Origin: Zarea fungicola
Taxonomy: Eukaryota > Ascomycota > Sordariomycetes > Hypocreales > Cordycipitaceae
Length of the DNA: 14,034 nt
Assembly (NCBI GenBank): GCA_900169235.1
Contig: FWCC01000738.1
Span: forward strand, 1-14,034
Direction: 5' to 3'
The notes beneath the pieces are model-generated. The model was not told the DNA's origin. It saw nothing but the letters and a program-made list of their open reading frames with translations, and did no database searches. A program made the translations under genes and the position numbers. Positions 1 through 9,286 of this stretch are shown here, one piece after another (the stretch's first letter is position 1; each line of letters begins with the position of its first letter).

Positions 1-569
1 CTAACGCTGGAGACATAGTTGAGAGCGATGCCGACGGGAGCGGCAACTAGTAAAAGATTGATCCAGGAGCTGAGGAACGTTCGCTGGAGCTGGTTGGCAA
101 CGGTAAAGGGTTGCTTGGGATAGACCGGCCGGTATAGCGTTGGCTTGTTGCGCTTCTTTGACTTGCTGTCATCGTTGTCCGTGTTTTCGTTATTGTCGAC
201 GGCATTCGCGGCCTCACTGTCGGGTTTGCGGTTTTTCAAGCCAGCAGCGGAGCCGGCTTCAACGCCGTTGGCAATGCCTCCGTTGTTATCGACGCGCTTC
301 TCGTCAGAGACTTGGGTAGCGTCGGCATCCTTATTGGGATCGGTCGATGTCGAAGCCGTTCTCTGCTGGGGGGCCGTTGAGGCGTGGCTGAGTTTGGCTC
401 CGTCGCCAGTGGTTTCTACATCGCGAGCGCGGCCCTCCTCGAGGCCAGCCCATGTGTCTCTGCGCTTCTGACTCCATGCAACATGGCGGAAGGGGTTCCA
501 GGTCTGATCGGCACTGGAGCGGCTGACGGTGTGCGCGAGCCGCTTGATATTATAGTGGTTGACTACCAT
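1..569 (-). CDS. Vacuolar Ca2+/H+ exchanger (CAX/Vcx1 type), N-terminal part, cut by window edge
   Basis: The minus-strand frame is open from an ATG at 569-567 to the window edge (189 codons). The first ~160 residues are hydrophilic and low in complexity, rich in S, T, D, N and K, as expected of a cytosolic N-terminal tail. They include WNPFRHVAW near residue 25 and a basic stretch KSKKRNKP. Around residue 165 comes QLQRTFLSSWINLLLVAAPVG, then IALNYVSSV, which is the start of the first membrane helix and resembles the opening of fungal vacuolar Ca2+/H+ antiporters. Known role of the family: proton-driven loading of Ca2+ into the vacuole. No in-frame ATG lies between the in-frame stop at 636-638 and this ATG, so the start is well fixed unless an upstream exon exists; an acceptor-like TTTTCCAG lies just upstream on this strand. 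The catalytic GNxxE repeats lie outside the window, so the family call rests on the first helix and tail. Confidence 0.72.
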   Translation of the reverse strand, partial: MVVNHYNIKRLAHTVSRSSADQTWNPFRHVAWSQKRRDTWAGLEEGRARDVETTGDGAKLSHASTAPQQRTASTSTDPNKDADATQVSDEKRVDNNGGIANGVEAGSAAGLKNRKPDSEAANAVDNNENTDNDDSKSKKRNKPTLYRPVYPKQPFTVANQLQRTFLSSWINLLLVAAPVGIALNYVSSV

Positions 570-785
570 TGAGGAAACACTACGGTCAGCGTTCGGGGTG
601 CTGGAAAATGTATATCGAGATGTTGATGTGCGAGATCATGGGGCCAAGGCTATCAAACTCAAACGGCGAGGGCTAGACGTGCATTGGCATCGGACTTTGT
701 ACGGTCTAGATCATGAAGCTGGCTGGCCGAAGAGAAGCGCCAGTGTACGTGCGTGAGAGTGCAGGTGACTTGGATAAATGTGATG

Positions 786-828
786 CGTGAAGGGGCGCAA
801 CAAAGGGAAAGGAAATGGAAGAAAGGCG
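786..828 (-). promoter_or_regulatory. Pyrimidine-rich tract upstream of the Ca2+/H+ exchanger
   Basis: On the minus strand this segment is almost entirely C and T, broken only by a short GTTGCG. It lies about 220-260 bp upstream of the exchanger ATG. CT-rich tracts of this kind often sit near transcription starts in filamentous fungi, so it is a candidate core promoter. The assignment is inference from composition and distance only. Confidence 0.3.
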
Positions 829-1104
829 TTTCGTTTCGTTTTCCTGGTTGGGCAGCCAAGCCTCGTAAGCCCGGATGAAATGCGCGGGTTTGAAGGACGA
901 ATTGGGACCTAGCGGAGGCTGTACTGCTCCTAGCATGGGAGGCAGTGTTTGTGCGGGATAGAAGCACATAATGATGGGGACGGGCTTCCAAAACTTTGGA
1001 GCCAAGCAAGATTGGGGAGGTGGATTATTTTTCCTTGGCGGAGGTGGGTGCGCCGCAATGCAGCCAAAGCCACCCCTTGGTTATTCCCAACGCCTAATAA
1101 ATGA

Positions 1105-1131
1105 AACCTCGCATCCTTTGTATGTGAGGTT
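1105..1131. repeat. Inverted repeat, 10-bp stem, 7-nt loop
   Basis: AACCTCGCAT at 1105-1114 pairs with ATGTGAGGTT at 1122-1131. All pairs are Watson-Crick except one G-T, and the spacer is seven bases. It lies about 540 bp upstream of the exchanger start. Function unknown; it could be a factor-binding dyad or chance. Confidence 0.6.
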
Positions 1132-1169
1132 ATATGGGTCTGTGGCATGCTGTACTACCCCAGGAGAAA

Positions 1170-1191
1170 CAAAACAAAAAGGCTTGTTTTG
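1170..1191. repeat. Inverted repeat, 8-bp perfect stem, 6-nt loop
   Basis: CAAAACAA at 1170-1177 is the exact reverse complement of TTGTTTTG at 1184-1191, separated by AAAGGC. The low complexity of the arms makes chance occurrence plausible. It lies about 40 bp from the hairpin at 1105-1131. Confidence 0.5.
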
Positions 1192-1542
1192 CTCGAGGCG
1201 CGCGTAGGAAAGCAGCCGCGACAAAAATAAAAATCAAAACGGACAAAGGGTAATGTGTAGCCGCCCTGGGCTCAACAGTAAGAAAGTGTTCAAACTCACA
1301 GCTCATGCTTGTTGTTGTTTTTTTATTGATTCAGTGAGGCGCTCCACTGCGAAGGCACTATTAAGTGGTGTCGTGGGTAGGTGCGATAGTGAGTGAGTGA
1401 GCTGCGTTCGGCACCTGCGCTTTCAAAAGGGGTATCCGGCGGGAGCCAAGAAATTTCCAAGAAATCGATCAGCGGAAAGATGCCCTGACAGCTTGGCAAT
1501 TGGCGAAATCTAACGTCAAAAGAAGATCTCAGTTAGCAGTCC

Positions 1543-1556
1543 AAAAAAAAAAAAAA
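1543..1556 (+). repeat. Poly(A) tract, 14 A
   Basis: An uninterrupted run of 14 adenines. Such poly(dA:dT) tracts exclude nucleosomes and are common in fungal promoters. No target-site duplication or retroelement tail was seen beside it, so it is not evidence for an insertion. Confidence 0.6.
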
Positions 1557-3034
1557 GTCAAAGGTCTATCGCCAGTAAATAATCTCCTAGAGTTGGCGGC
1601 CTCGCTCACAGATTCCATTTACTATTCCATACACAATCTGTAAATTGAAATCCACAAACAAGATTGAGCGTTCAGAGTGGAGGCGCAGCAAATAGACGGG
1701 AGAAAAGAAGTGTACTAACAGAACTTGTGATGCACGGCTGCTGCGGTCTGCTAACTTAGCGAAACACTTGCTCCTTTGAGAATAACCGGATCTCGCAAGT
1801 CGAAGAAGTAGATTTTTTCGGTCAGCTTAGTACAGCACAGCCTCAGGACGAAAGAACGCTGTGCCAGAGCAAATGATTGACAATCGGCTGCTTCGTCACG
1901 CGCGTCGCTGTTTAATCAGGTACTGGTTTCTTTCGTCGACTCGTCGTGTGAAGTTACGGGTGCCCTGCGTCTCCGTGATACAGTTCAATTGTTAAATCGA
2001 AAAGGGCAACGGGGTTGTCCCTGGTAAATTGATGAAGGAAATGAAAACGAAGAATGAAAGAGTGTAATGAGAGATGGAGGAACGGGAGGCTGGTGGCATG
2101 GGAGACGTGCAAAGGAAAATGCTCAAACTGCTTGTGCCATTCACGTCCAGCTCCTTGCCTGGCCAGTAGGTTACTCAAATCAAAACCTGTGCCATCATCC
2201 ACCTACATGCTAAACAAAAACTAGTTCAACAATCTTGCCATAAACTGGGCACGGACAGGTCAAACAGCTTGCCCTTCCAAATTAGCCTCTCCACGGCGGC
2301 GGCGGCCTCCAACCAGCATACCCCCTAATTTCACCCATCGCATTCTCCAAATGGATTAACCTCTGTAACTACGACCCATACCAGGCGGAGATTCCCACTA
2401 GTTAACTTAGCGTCCCTCATGCCGGCATCTGGCTGACTGTGTGTCTAGCTTGCAACCCGTCATCGACCCGTCAACTTCCAGCTTTGTTTGCTAGCTTATT
2501 TTCCTGGAAATAAAAAGCCTAACCAAAACTAATCAGGCCAGCCACACTAACTAGTTAATTCTCAGGTTTGGAAATTAGCTTAACTACTTGGAAACAGTGC
2601 TACGTGTTTATGCATACGACAAGCCTGCGGTGGCTGTCCCCAACTTCCAGGTTCATCTCAGGGAGCACCACCTCAATCTTGTCGTCATAGCCAGTTTCGC
2701 CTTGCGCGGGCAAAACAAACCGACAAAAAAATGGCACGAACAAAAGGACGTACTACTCGTAGTCATAATATATGTTCTGATTCCTTTCAGCAAATCCGTA
2801 TCTACCGTAAATTAACTCAAGGGTATGTATCCGCCAAAGGTAAACGCCATTTTCCCAGGTCCTCTCTATCGTTGACGATACGGCTTGTCGTGGCAAAGAC
2901 ATCCTTTTCACCAAGCTAAGACACCCTCCACCGCCTTTCCCAGTAATAAAAAAAATAGCAATGAAGAAATAAAGTAAAACAAAAAGCGCCAATCCCGTAT
3001 AAATCATATATGAATGTATCCCCACCCCATCAAG

Positions 3035-6000
3035 CTAAGCCCATGCTGTATCAATTTCCTCGTCATCCGGCTCCATACTTGAAAGGCGAGGTCGCCCTCG
3101 CTTTCGTTGTTGGGAGTTTGATCGTTGCCGCTTCTTTCGCCCACTTGGTGTCGATCCTCCTTTCTTCTTACGCCCTCTATCACCGCCTTCTTCGTCCTCA
3201 TTTTCGCTCGGTGTTCCCGGTGCGTCAATACCGGTTTCATCTTCTTCGGCTGCGACCTTGAACTCCTTGTCCACATTCATTAGCTCAACAAGAGCTTTGC
3301 ACTTTGCACCCATTCCTTGTGGCGTGTCGAAACCAATCGCATGGGCAGCCAATTCTTCCCACACCTTGTCTCCATGAACACCTTGAACTTTGGTCGGCGT
3401 CTTGTTGAGATCCTTTGCCAGCAGCTTTGCTTTGCTCTCGTGTCTACTTGTGCCCAGGTTGTACAGCTTTCGTAGGTGCGTTCGTACATCCCACACCATA
3501 AGAAGGACCATGGATGCAGAAGCCAGCTGTCTAAATCGTGCTGGCTCTACATTTGACCCAGCCAAGTGCACTTCCGTCAAGTCAGCTGGCTCTCCTTCTG
3601 CGTCACCCGATGCTTCCTCGGTACCAGTCTGTCCATCCAAGTCCATTCGCATGTTAAAGATTTCGGATTCAATCGCCTGCGCAACTGTAGCTCCCGTCGT
3701 CGTAACAATCTTTTCCATGGTATTTACCGTTGTTTGCAGCTCGCCCATGGTCTGGTAGTCAAAAAATGCTAGATTGTCTACAATAAATCTGGCAAAACTG
3801 ACGTGCTGGGGGACACCAGACTTAGCGTTGAGTTTGTTGACATCAAAATCAACTTGGTAGCAAAGCTTTTCCAGGAACCTCTGCTTGTTCTTCATCTTGC
3901 TGATTTTCAAAACCTCCATCAGCAAATGCAGCTTGGCTTGGAATGGCTCAGTCGTTGCACCATGAGGCTCCTTGACAATATCTCGCTGGTAGTTGAAGGC
4001 TGATTGCACTGCCTTGACGTATTCTCGTTCCAGAACAGTCTCGTGCTTCTCATGCAGCGCTCGGTGCTCCATGAAAGCCAGTTCTGCAATCTTCTTGTTT
4101 GCCGAGGTTTCCAATGTCATCAGCGTAACACCAGTCTCTTTGGGGTGCGTTAAGCCTTGACGATTGATGCTGCCCAATACCTCCATCGCCAGGAATGCAT
4201 GTTCATCTTGGGTGCTCATGGCGATGCGTGTAAAGTCTTTTAGGAATCTTTGCGTTGTCGCGCTGGCTACGTCATCAAAATTGGTACCTCCCATGATTGT
4301 CAGTTCCCGTTTGCCTCCAGCCGCAGCTGCCTGTGTCGAGGCTTCGGACCGCCGTTCCTCTCCGACGAGAAACTCTTTAAAGGATCGGAGAATCATCGTC
4401 TCCAAAATGGGAACTTGATCTTGGAAGACCTGCTGAAATGCTGTGTAGACCTTGGCGAGCACATAATTTCGTGGCCATGACTGGCAAACTAGTCCAATGG
4501 CTTCAAGTGCTGCTTTCCGGGCTTCAAGGGGTTGTTGCGGGCTTGTAAATGGTGACATGACATCTACAATCAGCCGGGGTACTGAATCCCCTTGCCATTT
4601 TGAAAATCGGGTTTTGAAAATCTCAATTTGTTTATCCAAGTCGCAGTGCTTGCCCACGTTGCCAACAATGATTGCATATGCGCAGAGATGGTTGATTCGC
4701 TTTGGATCTACTGGCCCATTGCCGAGTTTTTGTATATTGGTCAGACTAGCAGCAACGAGGTTTGCCATTGGGTTGAAGTCATTGAGCAAGTCACAGACAA
4801 CTTTGGCGCATGCAACTAGATCATCTAGGGCACCTCTTGAAGAGATCTTTCCGACACCTTGAAGCAACTGCCGACGCACTTCTGCCAGAAACTGTGTATG
4901 AATAGTAGAAAGCTGAGGAAGAACTCTCTTGTAGATGACGGTAACGGCACGGAATGCAGCAAGTTCTTCTTGACCAGCAAAGCTTGCCAGCTGTGGCTTG
5001 AGCAAGCGAATTTGCTCAAAGTTGAAGAGCTTAGGGTCTGCTTTTGCAAAAATAGTGAGGACTTGAAGAGCATCTCTACCAGAAGGCCCCGAAGAATCTT
5101 CCGCGTCCACATTATCGAGCAGTCCAAACATATCACTGACCAACTTGGAACAGACAGCAAATGGCCCCTCCAATGACTTGTTATTTGGCCGAAGGATGGT
5201 TTGGAACACTTTGTCGAGTACCTCAGTGGCCGTTCCTGTTTTGACAGTCTGAATAATAAGGGCGACGTGCTCGGTGATAGCTGTTTGGTACGCAGTTGAT
5301 CCGTCATCAGAGTAGAAAGGAGCAAACCATACCTCCTCAATCATTTGGCGTGCCAGATCCCGTACTCCATCGTCGGGGTCTTGGACACGTCGAAGCAAGC
5401 CATTTGCAATAGCACAGCGTATGCTTTTGTTTCGGTTGCGCAGATAGATGTCTCTTGCCAGCTTCATAGCACGCTTTCGTACACCGACGCCAGCATCTTG
5501 GAAGCGGTCGATGATTTTTGACGTGAGGGAGGGCTCAAGGGCAGGGCGCATCGTGATGCAACTACCGAGTAGCCCAAGAGCAGAGTCCCTTACTTGCGTC
5601 GACGAGTCACTCGAGCATTCCAGGATGAGATGAATTACACTGGAGTCTCCGTCGAGAATTGAGGGGTCCGTCTCTAGGACTTGGTTGACACTCTTGAGGC
5701 TCTTGCTCCGCACCGTGGCTTGGTCACTTGCCATAGATCCGAGGAGAATGTTCAGAATCTTGGAAAAGGATTCGCAGAGTGGAGACCGTAGCAATATGAT
5801 GGAGAATGCAAGTTTCGCCTGGTTGACGCTGATTGCTTTGAAAGCATATTCACTAGCAAGCCACTTGCGATCTTCAACCATCTTTCTCAAGCGGTAAGCA
5901 AGACGACCAAGTTCACTGTCGCGCTCTGAGTCTTCCTCCTTGATTGTATCATATGCAGTATGGGTTCTGTTTGCCCAGTCGGTAATGACAAAGGCTACGG

Positions 6001-8684
6001 CACTTGCCAGGTGAGGATCCTCCGTGCTGCGACTTTGTAGGTATTCGAGGACAGCGCGGAAAGGTCCAGCCCAGGTAACTAGCTGCTCGGGCTGACTTTT
6101 TTGGTCTAGGATATGGATTGCCAGATCAGATAGATATCGTGACATCTCATCCGAATCTGCGCCTTCAAAAGTGGCGGCAGTGCGCTTTACATGGGAGCGC
6201 AGACGTGAGATGGCTGCACTCATGGATCCCAGCAGCTCCAGTGCCATATTCTTGGCAGGAACAGCAGTCTTTTGACCTTCAAACAGTTGTACCATACGTA
6301 ACATGAGGAGGCGCAAGAGAAGCTCGGCGCAGGGCCAATCGGGCGAGTCGAGACATACTGTGAAGTCGTCAACAAAGAGATCAAGCAAGTTGCGATATGG
6401 CGTATCGCCCGATTTCGTAGAGCCTATAGCTCGCTTCACGATAAAATTGATGACGTATGAGGCGTTGCGCGTGGCAGTGTCGTAAAGAGGGCTTGATATG
6501 GAGTCCAATTCCTGTATAGCAATCGCATACTGCTCGGAAGCATGATTGTCGCTGGTTAGCGATGAGGTAGTGTAGGCTTGTTTCGACGCTCCCCCGTTTT
6601 GTTTTGGTTCTGGTTCGCCTTCTGCATCTCCACCTATGCTTTTTAAAAGTGTCGCGCGGCGGCCTTCGCCGCTCTGGTCAACTTTCCCAGAGCTTGACTG
6701 AACTAGGCGCATAATCAGAGCGGAGACAGGTTGAATGCTCCCACCATCGGCCAACTTGAATTGCTTTGAGCTCTGCTTGCCAACGGGGAGCTTTTCGAGA
6801 GACGTAAGAATATCGTCGATAATCCCCTGTCGCTGTTCAGGCTTGTTGACAAAGATCTGACAGAGAATGTCCATTGCGACGGAACGGATGCCATCAAACT
6901 TCTGCACGCCAACTACTGACTCGCGTTCCACGTAGGCATTTTCAACAAAGATAAGCTTCGAGGCAGTATACTCCAAAGTATTGAGGGCAGTTTCTGAGAG
7001 CTCAATCTTGGCAATGAGCTCAGCCATCAAGGCAAACAGCTTTTGGCAGGTAACAAAGACCGTTGACAAAGTCTTTTTATGTTTAAAAAGAAGCTTAAAA
7101 ATCACTGCACCAGTGCCACTGCTTCCGAGTTCTACCAGTGGCATAATAATGTCCTCAGCTACAGATTTGCAGAGATTAACACATCTCAGAATCATAGCTT
7201 CGGCATATAGCTGCTTCTCTTCCCGGCCGCCAGACAAAATTCGGAGACAGGTTCGTGCAGCTTTCATAGCAGTTTCCACGTCTGCGAGCTGCAGGATCCA
7301 AACATCTGCAGCCATCTCATCCCACCCTTCGTCAACATGGATATCAACTACGTCCATATACTTCAAACTGGTTTCGCTGAGTTTGATTATATGAAGTAAG
7401 CTCTCTATAGCCACGCTGTCGAATGATCGCAGATCAATAGCCTTCTGAATAGCACCTTGTAGTTTCTGATGCGTTCCGGCTGACATGGCCACATCTTGGT
7501 CGGGCATCAGTCTCACAATATGGTCATAGCCCGGTTCCATAGCGAGCACATGTCCAACAGCTGAGAAAATGGTGCGGAGTTGGGACTCCAGGGCATCCAG
7601 TGCAGCTTCTCCACGTTGGCGCTGGTCAAGGCTAGAGCCAATCAGGTCTTGTCCGTCTTGCTCATTTCCATATTTACGGACTGAGAGGTTGTTAGGTGCG
7701 TCCGGAGCAACTGTCACCTCTGCGTACTCGTCCATTCCACTTAAGGCAGGGAACTCTATTCGCAAGCCGCCGGCAGGCTCTGGGGCAGCTACCACAATCT
7801 CGTCAGCATCGGCAGCAGGTGGCGAAGTCTCCTTGCGTGTGGGTACTGGATCTGATCCGACTGATTGCATGAAGGAGTCGCCGTCTTCATATGCGGATGG
7901 ATCAAAATTCTTGGCGGCAGTGATGGCAACCTGGACTTTGGCAGCATTCAACTGGAACGCTTCCGTATTGCTAGCGCTAGCATCTTTAACTGATGATGGC
8001 GTCTTCTTCTCTGGGATCTTCTTGGACGACTTCTCGGGTGTCTTTTCAGAAAACTTCTGATCATCATGTGATGGCTTTCGGGTGATTGAGAGGCCAGAAC
8101 CGTTGACAGCTTTTTCTTTTTCCAGTTTGGCGTTGTTTTTGGTCGCTTTGAAATATGTCTCGACTCGATCATGCACAGCTTGCGTCACGGGTGTAAGGCC
8201 ATTTGTAGAAAGCTTTTTCGAAGCAGACCTAGTACGGCCACGCGGAACAGCTCGGAAGTTGCTGGCGAAGTGGTCAGAACAAAACGATGTAGAGGGCAAA
8301 TCGGAGTACATACTACTGTGTGCGCTGTGAAGGCTTCATATCGTGCAGTACAAAATCTACAGCTTGCTTAATATTCTTGGATGATTGGTCTTGACCTGAG
8401 GCTTCGTTATTCAGGTTGTCAAACTCATGTCGAGGGAAGAGGTTAGAAACTGGTTCTGCGGGCGAGCCAGAGCCGATGGTAGGGTCAGGAATAATATCTG
8501 GGATCTGGTTAGTTTTACACACGCAGAGGCAAGCTGGATATATTTGCGTACAGGGAATGAAAGGGACAGTCGACGTCTGTGGCGAGTATGGAAGAGCTTG
8601 CTGCAAGGTGAACGGTCGCGAAATAGTGGCTGCTACATTTGATTCCTCATGTAGGCTACCGACGCCGTTCTGGGGTCCGTTCAT
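3035..8684 (-). CDS. scc2: Cohesin loading factor Scc2/Mis4/NIPBL, three exons
   Basis: Exons on the minus strand: 8684-8552, 8497-8314 and 8261-3035, 5544 nt in all, encoding 1847 aa. Intron 1 (8551-8498, 54 nt) has donor GTACGC, branch CTAAC and acceptor CCCAG. Intron 2 (8313-8262, 52 nt) has donor GTATGT, branch CTGAC and acceptor GCCAG. The junctions read ...VPFIP-Y-IIPDPTIGSG and ...SQRTQ-Y-NFRAVPRG. Residues ~24-60 (FTLQQALPYSP...) match the N-terminal segment that in this family binds Scc4/MAU2. A charged, probably disordered stretch follows to about residue 290, then alpha-helical HEAT-type repeats. The hallmark block VRKRAMKLARDIYLRNRNKS lies near residue 1035, followed by the Nipped-B C-terminal region from about 1200. 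The last ~50 residues are strongly basic and contain RKRGRPR (1825-1831), an AT-hook-like motif. Role known from the family: with Scc4 it loads cohesin onto chromatin and stimulates its ATPase. Length is normal for fungi. Any further in-frame intron inside exon 3 cannot be excluded by eye. Confidence 0.93.
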
Positions 8685-8731
8685 TTTTCCAGAATGTGTT
8701 TCTGCCGTTTGTCGTTGTTCTCACGGCTGTT

Positions 8732-8743
8732 TGCCAGCTGGCA
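8732..8743. repeat. Perfect 12-bp palindrome TGCCAGCTGGCA
   Basis: TGCCAGCTGGCA reads identically on both strands and contains the E-box-type core CAGCTG. It lies about 48 bp upstream of the scc2 ATG, so it may be in the scc2 promoter or 5' UTR. A dimeric factor site is a reasonable guess; no factor can be named from sequence alone. Confidence 0.6.
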
Positions 8744-9016
8744 TTGTAGGCCGAAGGAGCTGCCAGGCCGTGGCGCATTGAAGGTGCAAACGCAGGGGCA
8801 AAGTTGGCTTCGGTGTCAAAGGCCACTGGCCGTCGCAGCGGTGATGAATGGAAGGGGGAGAATCAGGCGTCTCCCTTCATGGCAGTATTAACTCGGTATC
8901 GTAGGCTCGACTGGTGCGACAGGCAGCTAGCAATGGGATCGCATCGGCGCAAGATGTTGTTGTGACTGTTCACGGCAGCAAGGGATCAAAGAAACGAGAT
9001 GCACCGCCTGCAGATG

Positions 9017-9073
9017 CGCTAACCATGGGAAGCAATCCCCAGGCAGAACCACCCCGATCGGGTTTGGTTAGCG
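9017..9073. repeat. Nested inverted repeat with CCCGATCGGG palindrome
   Basis: CGCTAACC (9017-9024) is the exact reverse complement of GGTTAGCG (9066-9073). Inside the right half of this pair lies the perfect 10-bp palindrome CCCGATCGGG (9053-9062), which contains CCG-N2-CGG, an everted arrangement of the CGG triplets that fungal Zn2Cys6 factors recognise. It sits about 215 bp upstream of the rpa12 ATG. Function is inference. Confidence 0.5.
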
Positions 9074-9286
9074 TCCTTGTTGGCCAGTGAGCGCCATTCG
9101 CTGGCCTGCCACGCTTTGGGATGGCGGTGTACTGCGCCAATCAAGTCTCGTCAATAATTAGAGACCCAATAAAACTCTTCCACCTAATAAAATCGTGGAC
9201 CTACGAGTCTGGCGGGAGAGAAAAAAAAAGTAACTGCAACAAACGACTTGAAGAATCGCAAGGGCAAAAGAAAACTTGTTTTCAAA

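Larger units (their letters stand above)
570..3034. other. Gene-poor intergenic region of about 2.5 kb
   Basis: No convincing protein gene was found on either strand. The open frames here are short, overlap one another and show no recognisable domain or splice-supported extension. The left part is the upstream region of the Ca2+/H+ exchanger; the right end is the 3' flank of the cohesin loader. Contents seen: a purine-rich tract at 786-828, two hairpins (1105-1131, 1170-1191), GTGAGTGAGTGAG near 1389-1401, a run of 14 A at 1543-1556, a second purine-rich tract near 2030-2095, a short CGG repeat at 2294-2306, and scattered ACTAGTT motifs between 2219 and 2558. A noncoding transcript cannot be excluded. 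Confidence 0.6.
8685..9286. promoter_or_regulatory. Divergent promoter region between scc2 and rpa12
   Basis: The ATGs of scc2 (minus) and rpa12 (plus) are 602 bp apart, so both promoters must lie here. The segment holds a 12-bp palindrome (8732-8743), an imperfect hairpin (8851-8878, GAAGGG against CCCTTC with a bulge), a nested inverted repeat (9017-9073) and a 6-bp GGCCAG/CTGGCC dyad (9082-9106). Close to rpa12 it becomes A/T-rich, with CCAATAAAA near 9167 and nine A at about 9221-9229. No MluI cell-cycle box (ACGCGT) was seen. Confidence 0.55.

Noticed and set aside
659..1148. Overlapping minus-strand open frames of 72-116 codons upstream of the Ca2+/H+ exchanger
   Set aside because: Three frames overlap the same DNA, none has a domain, hydrophobic pattern or splice-supported extension, and the region is promoter-like.
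1954..2202. 82-codon minus-strand frame beginning MDDGTGFDL
   Set aside because: Much of it is the translation of a pyrimidine-rich tract, giving an F/L/H/S-rich sequence typical of noncoding CT tracts.
2588..3025. Short open frames (62-90 codons) next to the 3' end of scc2
   Set aside because: They overlap on both strands in A/T-rich 3' flank sequence and have no recognisable features.
4825..5340. 171-codon second minus-strand frame inside scc2
   Set aside because: It overlaps the HEAT-repeat coding frame of scc2 in another register and shows only low-complexity, serine- and leucine-rich sequence.
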